Shown: positions 12,072-25,339 of the stretch, piece by piece
Position numbering within the stretch: position 1 is the stretch's first letter
Layout: every line of letters starts with the position of its first letter
Assembly (NCBI GenBank): GCA_964020975.1
Contig: OZ026619.1
Location: 81,517,832 to 81,581,831, forward strand
Length of the DNA stretch: 64,000 nucleotides
DNA from: Hermodice carunculata
Taxonomy: Eukaryota > Annelida > Polychaeta > Eunicida > Amphinomidae
Direction: 5' to 3'
Notes under the pieces: model-generated
Database searches by the model: none
What the model was told of the DNA's origin: nothing
Seen by the model: only the letters and a program-made list of their open reading frames with translations
Made by a program: the position numbers and the translations under genes

Positions 12072-12610
12072 GACATAATAGCAATCACTTTGTCCGTCTG
12101 TCCACAAGGTTTCTGCACCGTAACTTTAGCACTTTTGGACTTTTAGGATTATACAGGATTATAGTGTTCTCTAAGGGCTAAGTTTAAGTTTCAAGCTTGG
12201 TGACATTGACCCAATGCCGAAGGCCACAGAGCCACATTGAAGAATTTGATTTCCCCATGATAAATTGGGGAAATTTTGGAGCTAGGACTTTCATATTGCA
12301 CAGGATTACATGTGTAGTTTTCTGTAAGAGGTATGTCAAGTTTGAAGATGGATGACCTCCATGCATCTCAAGGCAGCCAAACCTATGTAATGCTTCATCT
12401 ATATATTAAGTATTATAATACCATTGCATGTTACAATACAAAACACACTGCATGATTGTCCTTTCAGTTTTTTTACTGTTCATAACTACAGTTATTTCAT
12501 ATGAGAAGAAAAAGACCAAACAGGACCAGTGGCAGATATTCCAAATGAGGACTGTGATCAGCAAGGTAATCAATGGATCCAGTAATTTCTGACTGTGTTT
12601 TAATTTTGTT

Positions 12611-12612
12611 AA

Positions 12613-12686
<74 letters not shown>
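12611..12686. repeat. (GA)n microsatellite after a short A run
   Basis: About 34 GA units. The poly-Leu/Ser frame on the other strand is an artefact. Confidence 0.95.
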
Positions 12687-12688
<2 letters not shown>

Positions 12689-12960
12689 GGAAGTAGAGAA
12701 CAGAAATCCTACAATGGCTGCCAAAGGAAATTTAATATGAGACCATGGTCATGCACCCATTGATAAAAGTCTAATAGACTAACATGTAGACAGGAGGACA
12801 AGCTTTCTGCTTGATCAAATTTCACCGCTGCTCAAAAAATGAAAGCCGGCCATGCATATCAGAGGGAGAAAAACTTGTAAGATCAGAAGGTAGTTTCATT
12901 GTGCAGCAAAGAAAATCATTCATAGTTCTTGCAGATATTGTAAATGATTACCTACAGGCA

Positions 12961-13018
12961 AAAAAACAAACAAACAAACAAACAAACAAACAAACAACCC
13001 CCCCCCCCCAAAAAAAAA
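12961..13018. repeat. (CAAA)n and C/A runs
   Basis: A CAAA tetranucleotide run followed by a C run and an A run. Simple sequence only. Confidence 0.9.
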
Positions 13019-13170
13019 CCCGAAAGGAGTTAGGATTAGTTGAACTCAGCAGTAATATAGGAATAAGGAATCAATAAATTCCATAAACCTGTTTCTAGTA
13101 CTGTATACAAATCTGTTGAGTGACCCACAATACAGGAGTCTGCACTCTGACGTGTCTAAAAATTTTCAGT

Positions 13171-13357
13171 AAATTCATGTATGTATGTATGTATGTGTGT
13201 GTACACATACACACGCATATGCACACTTATACATGTGTATATATATGTATATATATATGTGTATATGTATACATATATATATGTGTATATATATATACAT
13301 GTATGTATATATATACATGTATATATGTATACATATATGTGTATATATATACATATA

Positions 13358-13453
<96 letters not shown>
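13171..13453. repeat. Compound TGTA/TA microsatellite
   Basis: A (TGTA)n start, then mixed alternating purine-pyrimidine sequence, then about 90 bases of pure TA up to the MITE at 13454. It yields overlapping frames in several phases that are not genes. Confidence 0.95.
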
Positions 13454-13625
13454 CAGCAAAACCTCTAACCGAACACCTCTGTGTACCGAACACCTCTCGA
13501 TATTGAACACCATTTCTCGGTCCCAAATATACACTTCCAATGTAAGCAAACCTCCCTATATCGCACACCTCACTATACCAAACACTTTTTTCTTGTCCCA
13601 AGGGTGTTTGGTATAGGGAGGTTTT

Positions 13626-13628
<3 letters not shown>
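13454..13628. mobile_element. Pogo/Tigger-like MITE inside TA microsatellite
   Basis: About 175 bp. It starts TA|CAGCAAAACCTCTAACC and ends GGGAGGTTTTAC followed by TA repeats, so the ends are inverted. Internal direct motifs GAACACCTC recur, with CTCGGTCCCAAATATA in the middle. It is closely related to 34537-34711. A TA target and CAGT-like ends fit Tc1/mariner-pogo type elements. TA repeats flank it on both sides (13361-13453 and 13629-13680), meaning it landed in, or seeded, a TA microsatellite. No transposase. Confidence 0.7.
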
Positions 13629-13680
<52 letters not shown>

Positions 13681-13683
13681 GTA

Positions 13684-15870
13684 AAACTTGCTCTATGTGG
13701 CCACCCTATCAAGAAAAATGCCCACATACAGCAGATGACCTTTCACCACAGGTAAATTGTCAAAGAAATGGATTTGTATGGTCCCGAAATGTGGCCATAT
13801 TGAATAGCAGGACTGGCTAGTCATGGCAGTGTCCATGTAAAACAGGTACTACCATACATATACACATACATCTACACATAGTACAGGTATGCATATACAA
13901 TATACATATTCACATTGCAAAACCATGTATCCAGCAAGACTAAATTGAATAAACATATATTGCAGAGTGTGCATTTATGTCCACGATCCACATAAAGGAA
14001 CTATCCAAGTTCTGTGAAATGTTCAGGAAATCGAACAAAAACAACCATAATATATCAATGAGAAAAGACAAGGCACAAGTTAGAATGGACTATAGTCAAA
14101 TTGATATACTGAATCTGTAAATGTGAAATAATCAGGGTAGCACTGAAGAATTAATGTGATTAATACACTGAATTTTAGGTCAAGTGCCAATTAAAAGTGA
14201 ACATAGGGCCTGTACTCAACGATCTGCTGTGGAGATAATTTAAATGGAAGTCCAGCAATGTACATTTTGTTGAGAACCAGAGGGATTTGGTCATCATATA
14301 CACAAGTTTTGTGGACTGGAACTTGAAACAAGCATTATGTATTCATACCCAATGTATTATGGGTCCTGATTTGTGATGTCAGATTTTGTTGCTTGTCTGC
14401 CATTGGACATAATATTTGGAGGGCAATAAAAACAATCTGATGAAAAAGGTAATTGCATTATGAATTAAAAAAAGGAATCGACAAGTGTGCCAGAAAATTT
14501 ATAATTTACTCCGAATGGGGGTAGGTTAATAAAGAAATGTACAAGCTTTTTAATTGTTAAGTGCACCCATGGGCTAAGGATTGACACGACCTTTTTGAGC
14601 AAAATCCTTTTGTGCTATGTTTTGTTGTGGGCCTGCCTATTGCCGATATGTTACCATGGTTGTTGAAAACATGATACACTAATCCCTTCCAGGAAATGAC
14701 TTCACGGGATCACATGTATACCGAGTTGAAACATACTTTTGAGGCAGCATTTGCAACATTTCCTTCACACCAATACACTTTGTTTGATATAAAAACATCA
14801 ATAATACAACTAAGACATATTGCAATGCATACAACAAATTGGCTGTTGTATTTAACAAAGAAATACTCTATATTCTCTGATATATGCCACACCCTAACTT
14901 TGAGCATCGTGCTTCAAAATCACTGCTGCACTTTGGATTGCTGAAAACCGCGACTGCAAGCTGCACCCTACCTTTTTGGGTCCAAACTGAATTCACACTA
15001 ATTGCATTTTAAATTGTTTATGACTGAATTCCCTGTAGCAAACAAATGTATGTTCATGTAGTCAACGTGGGCAGCACATTTTTTGATCACTTGTAAATTA
15101 CCAGTAGATTTTTTTTTCATTGTCGAGATGATTTATGACAGGACTACAACTGGACAGGTGCTTGATGCGTTAATCAGAGTTTTTTGGTAAATGTTCTCAT
15201 CCGAAAATGAATATATCTACATACATGACTGATATTTTGTCTTATTTGCATCCACGAATGCTCCTTAAATCAATTGCTCATGAAGCAAATGCCAAATACA
15301 AGCTGAAACCCAACTTCACGATTTTTAATATGCGAAAACAAAATCATATTTTACTACAATCAGTGGCTTTCAAAAGAGAATTGATAGCAGTCATGTCAAA
15401 TAAAATTTACACATACATGTGCCATTTCTATGAGGTAAAATGGAAGAGTGCAGTGAAGAACTGTTGATTGTATAAATTTGACGTGAGAATTGCAGTTTGA
15501 CTTTTATGCAAAGAAATTGTTTTGTAAATGTCAAGTGTAGCATGAAGACTCTTAGTGCATATATTGGTATATTATATGTATTTATTTTTTACATACAGTG
15601 GATTCTGTATCTATATTATTTCAATAAACATATTATTATACAATATACAACCACCATTTTACAATGTAAAATTATATTGAAGAACGCCATGTATGTGTGG
15701 AGAGAAGGAGATTAAATTTCCCTGGATTAAAGTCTCTTTTATACCTGCATTTGAATGCCACCTGTTACTTTTTCAGCAACAAGATAATAGGTTTGATTCC
15801 AATATCTGTCAATGGCAGTGTTAAACATGCAGTCACACCTATACCATGATGAGAACAGTGAGAAGACAGA
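13684..15870. other. Unassigned stretch
   Basis: 13684-13853 may be another weakly conserved MITE (AACTTGCTCTATGTGGCCACC near the start; its rough inverse near 13830-13850). No gene is recognised in 14000-15870. The short frames near 14696-14944 and 15207-15715 carry no known motif. Confidence 0.35.
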
Positions 15871-15875
15871 GGCTC

Positions 15876-16196
15876 AACTTACCTTCTCTTTTCAAAAGCT
15901 TTAGCAAAATCCTCTCTGGATTGTCACAAGATTGTGTATGAGCAGGAGAATTAAACTTCTTTTTTGGCTGTCAGTAGATGCAGGAGTTTGGTTGTTGTAG
16001 AGTTTGTCCAAGTTGATGCAACAAAGTGGAGAGTTTTGTTGGGAGACCTTATAGTACGCGATGAGCTGGTGGCATCCTCCATACTTCCACAGCATGAGTC
16101 GTCACTGTTAAGGTAAGCGAAGCAGGTGAGGAAAGCAGTCATAAGACAGAATGCATTGTGTGAGACGCAATTAAATGCCGGGTTCAGGTAGCCCAC
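15876..16196 (-). other. Possible minus-strand exon boundary and signal-like ORF
   Basis: On the minus strand, AAAAGAGAAG|GTAAGTTGAG (about 15870-15890) is a near-ideal splice donor. About 70 bases upstream is the end of an 81-codon frame whose early part (NAFCLMTAFLTCFAYLNS) is hydrophobic and signal-peptide-like. However, that frame stops before the donor. The frame that runs into the donor reads FNSPAHTQSC then ERILLKLLKRE and itself begins just after a stop. I cannot build a coherent gene from this. Confidence 0.12.
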
Positions 16197-16199
16197 TGG

Positions 16200-17286
16200 T
16201 GAACTGAGCTTCCAAGAACATAATGGCTGATTTGAGGACTGGCTCTTAATGATATGGCGCTACGTCTTCCCCACTGACAGCCTGTTGTGTGATGACTAAT
16301 CAAGTGACTGTGCTTCAAGAAGAAAATATAATTGTTCTGGTGTAGGTTTACAAAGTGATTCACAATCGGCTAGGCCAGCAACAGGTCTGCTATCGCCATA
16401 TATTTATTCACCATGGAGATGTAGACAAAACATTCACCATAAGTGTTGACGACAAAAAAAAAAAAAAAAGAGAGAAAAATTACTTATTTCCAAAGCAGAA
16501 AAAAAAAAAATCTGACAGCCAAGCAAAAAGTTTGAACAATTGAGGTAAATGCCTGCTTTGGTTCAGGGAAGCAGAATGTGGCATTATAAGTGGTGTCAAA
16601 CGGAGAACACTAGACCAGTGGAAGTGGTATGCACAGGAAATCGGCCCATTGACGAGATGGTGTCTCCAGCCCTGTATTGCGTCTATTAGCAGCATCTTGG
16701 AGTTACCTAATGAATGCCGCACCCAATTACAGATGTGCACAAGCCATATGCTAATAGCCACAGTTTCTGCTGTAAATCTGTGTACAGATTAGGTGGCCGT
16801 GCTCAAAGGTCAGTGCCACGCCCCTTTTCGGCAGGCATGAAGTGGTGGAGGGTCATTTTTGAGTGCTTAGATTGAGGCTAATCATTGACACGTGTTGATC
16901 AAACAGAAGAGGACTGCAAGAGCCAACCTGCCAGTTGGACCAGTGCTTAATAAGCCACTTGTGGTCATGAGCCAACTTTAAGCACTCAACAGTGGGCTCA
17001 GTTTCCGGGGGGGGGGGGGGGGGGGAGACTGCAAAAACGATGAAAAAAGGCCACGGCTCACAAGTCAGAATGCAGCTTTCTGAATTGAAGAATAATTGTA
17101 CTAGGGAGCCAGTGTTGGGTAAAAAAAGTATTTATATTTGGTCATGCATATGAAACTCATTCGTTATGTGTTGCCAAGAAACCTCTTGCAGGATATAAAT
17201 GATACCCTGCTTAAGTGAAGGTTTAAAAAATTCTTAGATGTTAACGTAATGTTCAGCTGCTGCAATTGGCTGCTACATGATGTCAA
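16200..17286. other. Unassigned stretch with A and G runs
   Basis: A runs at 16455-16470 and 16500-16510, and a G run at 17006-17024. No gene or element recognised. Confidence 0.5.
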
Positions 17287-17525
17287 TTTACCCGTCCCTC
17301 TTGAATTGAGACTGAGTCAACAGCTTTCCTTGGCGTGGGTTGGGCACTCAGTTCCCAACCCATCCCAAGGAAAGCTGTTGACCTGGGGCATGTGATCTTG
17401 ATAGGTCTCATCTACAATTCTCAGTCAAACTGTTTTTCATTACTGTTGAAATTGGTAAAAAATACTGGCGCAGATGACATTTGACTACCAGCTAGTTTTG
17501 GCTAGTTTAAGGGTGAAAGGGTTAA
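17287..17525. mobile_element. TTAA-type palindromic MITE, family A
   Basis: The left edge is TTTACCCGTCCCTCTTGAA and the right edge is GTTTAAGGGTGAAAGGGTTAA (TTAA at 17522-17525). The central hairpin pairs CAACAGCTTTCCTTGG with CAAGGAAAGCTGTTG. The motif GACATTTGACTACCAGCTAG near the right end is diagnostic of this family. Confidence 0.7.
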
Positions 17526-18458
17526 TGGCTGATGGCCTCACTGTAAATATGTTTGGTAGGACGGTTGACACAATTCATAATGACCACAAAATGGCATATT
17601 TCACAAAGAATATAGCAGTGATGTGATATACCTTGACCGTGTTGCGATGAAACACCGTAGGGGATATTTGAGCATTTTGTCAATGTTCTTCTGTTAAGTC
17701 ATCTTGTAAGAATTTATTTATGATGATTTAAAGGGTGGTTTGATTTGATGCTCAGAAGAGGCACAAAATCATATGCATCTATAGCCTGTTGTGTACTCCT
17801 TGTCCTGTAAACTGACAAATAGTCGTCAAACACTTTCATATTTTTGAAAATGAGATCTGCTAGAAGACCATGCTCCATACAAAGGGCAAGTTTTCCAGGC
17901 AAAACCTAAAACTCTGTCACATATAATCATGTCTTCACCAACAGGAAGAAGGCTGAATTTTGAGATTCTTTGGGAGAAGCTACACTGTACGTATGTGTAT
18001 GGTCCACAAGTGCTGACTGCACTTCATCTTTAAGAAACCCAATAAACAATTTTTATCTTTTATACCATTATCATGTTGCATTTTTTTTTTTTTAAATAAG
18101 AAAATTCAAGTAAATGATGGAAGCAGCCAACATTTCATACATGGAGCTTTGGACAGTTTTTAGTAGAAAGTGGTTAAAAGACCTGCATGTATTACCCATA
18201 ATTCAGTAGCGTGCAGCAAATTCACATGTTAAGCGCTACATGTAGCTGCCCATTATAAAACATTGTACTAGATACACATGTATTGGAAATCGCATGGAAA
18301 CATAATTTTCCAATCGTGAGTACAATATAAAGGTATATTGCATCAAGCTGTAACAAGCTTGATTAAATGAAGTCATTGCATTTCCCTCTGTAAGATTGAT
18401 ATTTCAAAAATAATCTGGAGAATTTGCCTCCATGTAGTAGCTGTGAATGGGCTATGTA
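17526..18458. other. Unassigned stretch
   Basis: No gene or repeat recognised apart from a short T run near 18080. Confidence 0.4.
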
Positions 18459-19073
18459 CAGTTGTCTCTCTTTTGAGAGACCACCCATTGGGTAGGTCGA
18501 AAAGTCGTCATATGGAACAGGTGGTCTCTCATTGGAGGTGAAATGACCTGGAAACGATTGACTCAAGGACCTGGGTTGTATTCATGAAGAGTTTAATCTG
18601 ATCATGAATTTAATTCTAAAATGAAAGTCAATGTGCCTTTGGGCCTTGAACCACTGAATCCTTGCCGTAATGTTTGATCAAAACTTGCAGGATTAATTAA
18701 TCTCTGTCCTCTACTGTAATATGCACTTTGGAATTAAAGTGTGTATTTTATTAAATCAATTTTGATTTAATCCATATTTTAATCCTTGATCAAAAGATTG
18801 AATACATGATCAAACTAAGATTAATTTAATAAAATGAACATGTAAATCCTTAAGTTCATATTGTGGCCAAGAGCATATATTAGCTGATCCTGGAAGTTTT
18901 GATAAAAAAAAACTGAGGATCAAGTAGTTTAGAGCCCACACCACATTGATTTTAATTTTTGGGATTAAAGTTACGATCAGATCAAATTCTTTGTGAATAC
19001 TGCCCCGGATGAATGCTGTCTTGAAAGGCAGCTGGTCAGTCAATTGGGTGGTCTGTCAGAAGAGGGACTACGG
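18459..19073. mobile_element. Pogo/Tigger-like MITE interrupted by a second MITE
   Basis: The left half (18459-18568) begins TA|CAGTTGTCTCTCTTTTGAG and contains GAGAGACCACC and GGTGGTCTCTCATTGGAGG. The right half (19009-19073) contains GGTGGTCTGTCAGAAGAGG and ends GGGACTACGG. Together they match the intact copy at 56625-56804. The intervening 18570-19008 is a different inverted-end element. The outer element is therefore older than the inner one. Confidence 0.65.
18570..19008. mobile_element. Inverted-end MITE nested in a pogo-like MITE
   Basis: About 440 bp. The left end CTGGGTTGTATTCATGAAG is mirrored by the right end CTTTGTGAATACTGCCCC; the inverse of the right end reads GGGGCAGTATTCACAAAG. 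The homology continues inward (AATCTGATCATGA against TACGATCAGATC). GGA occurs on both sides and may be a 3 bp target duplication. The interior is a set of AT-rich GATCAAA/GATTAAA repeats. The superfamily is not determined. Confidence 0.6.
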
Positions 19074-19121
19074 TTACTATATTTTTGTTGGCCTAGACAG
19101 AAGATTGCCTGCATCAGAAAC

Positions 19122-19364
19122 TGAACCCTTTCCCTATTAAATCGACACTTGAGTCAACAACTTGCCTTGGCATGAGTTGTGCACTAAGTGCCCAAATCAT
19201 GTCAAGGAAAGTTGTTGACCTGGGGCATGTGATCTTGATAGGGCTCATGTACATTTCTCAGTCAAAATTGTTTTTCATTACTGTTGAAATTAGTTGAAAA
19301 CATTGAAGCAGACGACATTTGACCACCAGCTGGTTTTGGCCAGTTTAAGAGGGGGAAAGGATAG
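19122..19364. mobile_element. TTAA-type palindromic MITE, family A
   Basis: Starts AACCCTTTCCCTATTAA and ends TTTAAGAGGGGGAAAGGAT. The central hairpin GTCAACAACTTGCCTTGGC / GTCAAGGAAAGTTGTTGAC is nearly perfect. The flanking TTAA is eroded. Confidence 0.65.
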
Positions 19365-22300
19365 TCTGGGAGGCTGCTGTGGAGGCAACTGTCGAACCTG
19401 TTTTGATGAATTTAAAATTAAAAAAAAAAGTTTATTTATGTTTTAGAGTTAGGGATGACAAGAACAGACATTCAGAGTGCATAACTCACCTAAGGGATTT
19501 TGGGTATTGGCGATACAGAAGTGTTGCAGGGTTTTTGACATTTTGAGGCAAACAATGTGGTATGACTTATGTTAACCAGAAAATACCTGTTCCTGCAGCA
19601 GGTTGATGCTGTAGTGTTGACCAGGTCAGGCTTGTGTTATACATGTATGGCTGTTTGTTCTCCATTCTGTATTTGACACTCAGGAGCCAGTGATTATATA
19701 CTTAAGGAATGTTTAAAGGAGTTCGTGGGGGAAATTCTTGCAATGGATTCTTGCTTCGTGCATGTAGATTTACAACTGTAAAAGGCCACATAAAGTCAGA
19801 GAGGCAACTGAATGGAATTATTCTCTCTTATGGCAAAACCTGCACTAATACATGTATGTGTGAAAAAGGGACTGATGCCCAATCCTTGGACAGAAAAGTG
19901 ACTAGATGCACTGCATTTTTAACGATACAGGCTGTAATCATGTGTTCATTTTCATGCGCTACCTTTTTATTCGTGTGTTGCCAATTCCAATCTCAATCAT
20001 CTCTTTTGTTCTGGTCACAATAGCTCCATGTAGGGTAACAGGTTATTTTGGAACAAAGAAAATACTATACTTTATGGATGGGTCAGGTTCTTTCTGGGGC
20101 AGTGAAGTGACATGGATGAGTACATTTGAGGCTTGTGTAGTAAAGCATGAACTGAATGACATTTATTGTAAGCTGGCTCATTCTGCTTAGACCCAGTAGT
20201 TGATGCCGTTACATGTTCTACCTACCTCATATAACCTACACATGTAATACTAGTTATCATACACTGAGAAAATGTACGAGGACCACAGTGTCAGTAGAAA
20301 AGCACTGTGTGGAGTGAGCAAGGCTTTGGTAATGTTACGTTATCACACTCTGAATGTGGTCAGATTTTCCTATTTTTGGCACGATTTGATATTTGTGTGG
20401 TTTTGTTATGCCTTCTGTCACCTGTTTCTTTTTCCATTCAAAAGCACATTGGTTCATCATGTGTTTTAAAATGTACAATTTTCACTTTTATAAGCATTCT
20501 GCAGAACAGGTAGAATTAGTTATCATAAGATCACAGGTCAATGGGACGTTGCAAATCATGAGTCATTCTTGCTTTGCCCAGCAGATGGCATTATGTGAAT
20601 TCCAGTCCTGCAGTGCATTCCCAAACATGACTGTATGTTAGTCTTATCTTATCCTCTTCTTGCTCTGTCCACCAATAAGTGTACATGTTTGTGCAGACAA
20701 CCTGATTGAGTTATCTGGTTCCTTGGTTAACTTCAGGTACAATGTGCCCAGAGAAACAGCCCCCCCCCCCCCCCCCCAAAAAAAAGCAGACAACCTTTAA
20801 TTAAAACTGGTTCATTTTGATAATTTCAATTGACAATAGTTGGTTGTGAAAGTGTGGGCTGTAGGGCCTTCGTGGTTCAGTCCTGGTAGACCTTCATGCT
20901 GTAGATGGTATTTTGTAAAATAGAAGCAGATACAACTGTTCAAGACTGAATGGAACAACGATTCAATCTACCAAGGCATGTAAAGTCTTACTGGTTTCAA
21001 TGCTAATTATATACGCATCTCATCAAAGACTGAAATAAACGGCCCCCGCTACGTGCTTATATACCAGGGTAAACATTCACGTTAGCAACGTAAATGTGAG
21101 TGTTTTCTAATGTCGGTGCTTTGACGTGAAAGGGAGAGTGCAATTGGCTATTGTGGCCCCTTACATGTGAATCTGGCCTGTTGCTAGGCAAGAGAAAATG
21201 AGCACAATATATCCGGTTTTTGAAGAACCTGGAAAGCATACTAGGTTGTTTAATAAGGAGAAGATGTATCCACTGATAGCTTAACTCTCAAACATATTAG
21301 TAGTTTGGGAGACTTTGGGACTCATGAATTATGCTTTTCATGAGTACGTAGTCATACGGTGGATGAAGTTGGAAATAAAATTTTAGCATTATGCTGAACA
21401 AGAAGTTCATCTACGCATGACATTGCGACCAAATGGTTCTGAGGCACGCAACTGGTGTATCCAAAAGGTTTTTCTGGCAAGTCTCAGCCTTAGAGTCTTC
21501 TCTGAGGCAAAAAATGTCTCCCTATTTTGTAAAATATCTTGATGATGACGTGCATATCAGTTTCCAGCAAAATGTCTAATTACATTGCCAAGCAATGGTG
21601 ATAATCAGCTGCCTTAATACAGGCATAGTGATGGGAACCCAATCGTCCTTGTAACAGAAGGAATGTGTTAATTGAAATAATTCCTTAACAGCTTTCTATT
21701 GGGGCTTACCAGGGAACCACACTGCTGCGTCCTAATATTGGTCCCCTGACCGCAGAGATTGGAATTGTTAGCTGATCATCTCATTTTCAGAGTTTTTGCG
21801 TGTGAATGTACTAGAACTTTTCTTTGTTAGACACTTAAATTTCAGTGTTTTTCTTCTCGTTTCAGAGTTTTCTGCAAAAACGCATTTTCATCCGTGCTGA
21901 TTAGAAATATTTCACATGCGGCGATACCAATGCCGCTGATCATCAGGGACATTCTCTGAAATTTTCATACTAATGAACCTTTATTGGCATTTGTCCCATA
22001 TAAAAATTTAGAACTTTCTTCTGTATTCTTTGTCATTTATTGTCTGGCCATGGAGCACTTATAACTGGTTGTCCCTGCAATAGATTTTGGAATGTTTGCC
22101 TCTCTGCATTTGTCATTGTATATATGGATTGTACAACTATCATTTACATTCAAATGAACTCTTTCTGTCTGGCTGACAGGGCTAAAGCTTATAGCTTGCC
22201 CGCCCAGGTGCCAAAGGTAACTAAGCTGAGCCAAAACAGAGGCTCACAGTAACTTACTTCATGCCAGGGAGCAAAAACATGCGTTATGTCAACCCTAGCA

Positions 22301-23139
22301 CAGCGGCAGACTCAGTGTTTAGCTCCTTCTATACCAGTCCCTGAGTTTCCGCACTTTACTTAGATTGAAGACGACAATTGCGTATTTAAATTCTTCATGA
22401 AAAGAGCTTTCATTCAAGTACCAACATGCCTATAGTCTTAAGTCCGTGGTTCTGACACTGAAGTCTTGTGTATATAAGGACATGCTGGGAGCTAAGTGGT
22501 ATTTTATGCGTAAAGTGTTGTAAAAGTGTACCATAACCTTAAGACCTGCAGCTCAGACTTGTCTTATGAATGTAGATTCTTCAGCATCAGATTGGGAGCT
22601 GGAAGTATACTCCCTGACGTTGATGTAAGAAAAAGTACAATAGGTACCTCAAGCTTGCTTCTGACAAAACTCCTGATCAAATTGATTGAACTGTGTTCAG
22701 CACCTTTGACTCAGATGGCAGGGTTTAATTAATCACTCCAACCACCCACTGAGGAGGCCTTAGGCAAAAACTGTGGTCTGACCATGAGACAAAACACAGT
22801 GGATGATGTAATATACCTTGTATAATAAACCCTGCCTTCAAAGGTGACCTTAACTGATGATCAGATTGTGACTGGGGACAATGTCCTTGCCCGTCTATAG
22901 CGCAAAGACGTCCGTTAAGCATACAGGCAAAGACACCCAGCCACTCCCTGCCCCCCCCACATCGGCATAGGATTCAAACCAAATATAAACGTGATTAAAA
23001 TACCAATGGAGCCATGAATATAGGGCTTCATGGCAAATGTGCAGTGGTCTGTCACTGATCTGTCAATGCAAGGTCCTCCATGATGTGCATCACTCAAAAA
23101 AAGATTGAACATACGTAGTGTATTGTCATTGCTTCCAAA
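19365..23139. other. Unassigned stretch; MITE family B fragment at ~22310-22470
   Basis: No gene recognised. A C/A run lies at 20760-20785. Around 22310-22470 the sequence CTATACCAGTCCCTGAG, then CTTCATGAAAAGAGC and ACCAACATGCCTATAGTC matches the left half of the CTCATTCC family at 30503 and 39563, without a clear right end. The frames near 19709-20640 look random. Confidence 0.45.
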
Positions 23140-23882
23140 CACTAAAAGCCCAGAAAACATCTTAAAGCAAACTTTCTTCTTTAATTTAGTCTTATGGTAT
23201 CTTATTTAAGACTCTTAAGATGGTCTAAGATCTTTTTCCTGCCCAGTCAGAAAAAGAGAAAGTGAGTAAGACCCAGTAAGAGGAAATCAAGTCATGCTAT
23301 GACCATGCGGGAAAGGAGCAGAGGCAGTCAGTCAATTTTCAGACCAGGTAAGACCTTCAGTGGCTGCCTCATTAGCATAATGAGATGATAAGAGTACATT
23401 CAGACTTGGAAAGACATTTGGTACCTGGCTCATTAGCATAAGAGAAAGGCCTGGGGGTAACAAAACTATTGTAAGATCTGGTAAGATGTTTTGGGGTTAG
23501 GGTAATTAACACAAGTAACATGATCAGATATACCAAGACCTTGTAATATGTGGGCACTAGGATATCCACAAAGTGTCACAAAGCAGTATACTCTATGTAT
23601 ACACTATCTTACTGAGCAGCATGTCTACTGATTTTTCATTCTCTGTCCTCCTTTTCAAAATCAACTCAGAATCCAGACCATGATATATCTACCTAGCTAG
23701 AGATACACATGTACAGTACATACTCCCACTCATGTATGTTGTACCCACAAACTTTACCTCACCTGGCCACTATAGTGGACAGTGTATTCACAAGGCCATC
23801 ACTGATGGAGGGCAATGTGTTGAAAGTTTAAACAAACAATACTTGTCGTCCAAGAACTGTGACAGCACATGTATATATGCAG
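23140..23882 (+). repeat. Left inverted arm of the CACTA-type element
   Basis: About 743 bp, mirrored by 27785-28666. Over 23372-23569 the two arms encode the same 65-codon frame, so identity there is at or near 100%. Nearer the centre, small differences appear. That frame is not recognisable as a gene. Confidence 0.85.
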
Positions 23883-24099
23883 CCATCCATTATAGCCTAT
23901 CAACATGCAATACTATGTGTATGGCTGTTTAAAAGCCTTTTTTTTACTTTCTGTACTGTGTACCAACCATTATTTGTACACTTTCTTACTTTCTGTACCT
24001 TGTACCAGGGCAAAGTTGTTACAAGTACCAGCATATATACTAGCTCCCCCCTCCGCCTACTGCATCATGTCTTTGTTTATTTTAAATTGCGCTGCTGTT

Positions 24100-24300
24100 T
24101 CAACAACACACCGGGGGGGGGGGGGGGGGGGATGTAATATAACTACACCTGGTTACATCTGGATGTGGCAGCAACTTTACAATTTGCTGGTCAGTGACAA
24201 AGAGATCAACCACATGTACATATATAGGGGCCATTTAACATTATCAGCATTTTAACATTAGTACACCAAGTATGCCGGGGGGGGGGGGGGGGGAGGGTCA
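24100..24300. repeat. G-run pair
   Basis: G homopolymers at 24112-24131 and 24277-24293, about 150 bp apart, inside the CACTA-type unit. Polymorphic and error-prone sequence. Confidence 0.9.
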
Positions 24301-25339
24301 AGACCAATGTACATTTTCACTTATTATTGAAAATATTGATAAATTTTTTGATCAAAATCAGCATTTTTGCAGGCTGTCAGGACCACCTCCACATTCAATA
24401 GAGTGGTAGTTTGGGCCACACAAATGCAAATTTAAAAACTGCAATACTTTTACACATCCACAAAGTACATCATTGTATGTGGTGTGATGAAACCTATTAT
24501 GATATTTAATCTGCCACTGCCAAAAAAAAAAATGTTGCTTTTTCATAAGTTTTTTAAAAAAAGAAGAGGGTTTGTTCAGCCTTTCCACTCATATTTGTAT
24601 GAGATCCTTTCACCATCAACAAAGAGATACATTTTTTCAAGCAAGGAAATTTAACCAATTATAGTCACATCATATGTAACAAAACTATGGTCTCAGCATT
24701 TATGGACAGTATTTCTGGCAAACTTGTGCAACTACATGTGGCAAGTTTAAAGCTTTTTTGCCATGTAAATAGTCTGAATATATTCTTTTACAAAGGGGGA
24801 AATGGAGGCACATTGTGTTGAATGTAAAATGATCTGTTATACTGACACAAAATGATTTAGACTAATCATGTATTATATATGATATCAAGTCAAAATTCAC
24901 CTGTTGAAATATTTTATAGAACATTCATCATTCAATAATTTTTGATGTAAAAAAGCTCATAATCACCATGCAAACAAACCCTGTTAAGGGAAATGCATGT
25001 GTGGGTTCAGTGTGGTTACGAAATAGTTCTGCCACAGCTAACTGGCTGTAGGTCTGAATTTTAGTTAGACAGGGTCCACTGACTGTACAAATCTGTCTCA
25101 AAATGTGCTTAACTGAGGCTGGTGGAATGGAGTGGTGCAGAGGCAGACAACTCCCATGGGATCACTGCCTCAGCACTGGACAAGCATGTTTGCACAGCTG
25201 TGTGTGTGGGGGGGGGGGGGGAGGGTAGAGCGGGCTGACAGAAATTAACTAGAAAAGATTTGCTTCACAGCAACTCTGTCTGGGTGCCTTCAAAAAGAAA
25301 ACAGTTTGAAATGCTGCACTTGGCCATAGTTTAACATAA

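Noticed and set aside
11954-12181. Poly-arginine open frame
   Set aside because: Produced by a GGA trinucleotide repeat.
13120-13727. Several frames of 90-166 codons on both strands
   Set aside because: They are poly-Tyr/Ile/Cys translations of TA and TGTA microsatellites; no coding signal.
15876-16196. First exon of a secreted peptide on the minus strand
   Set aside because: The hydrophobic ORF terminates about 70 bp before the good GTAAGT donor, and the frame entering the donor is short and starts after a stop.
23372-23569. 65-codon gene present twice (also at 28237-28434)
   Set aside because: The frame is duplicated because it lies in the two inverted arms; it has no motif and no start or splice support.
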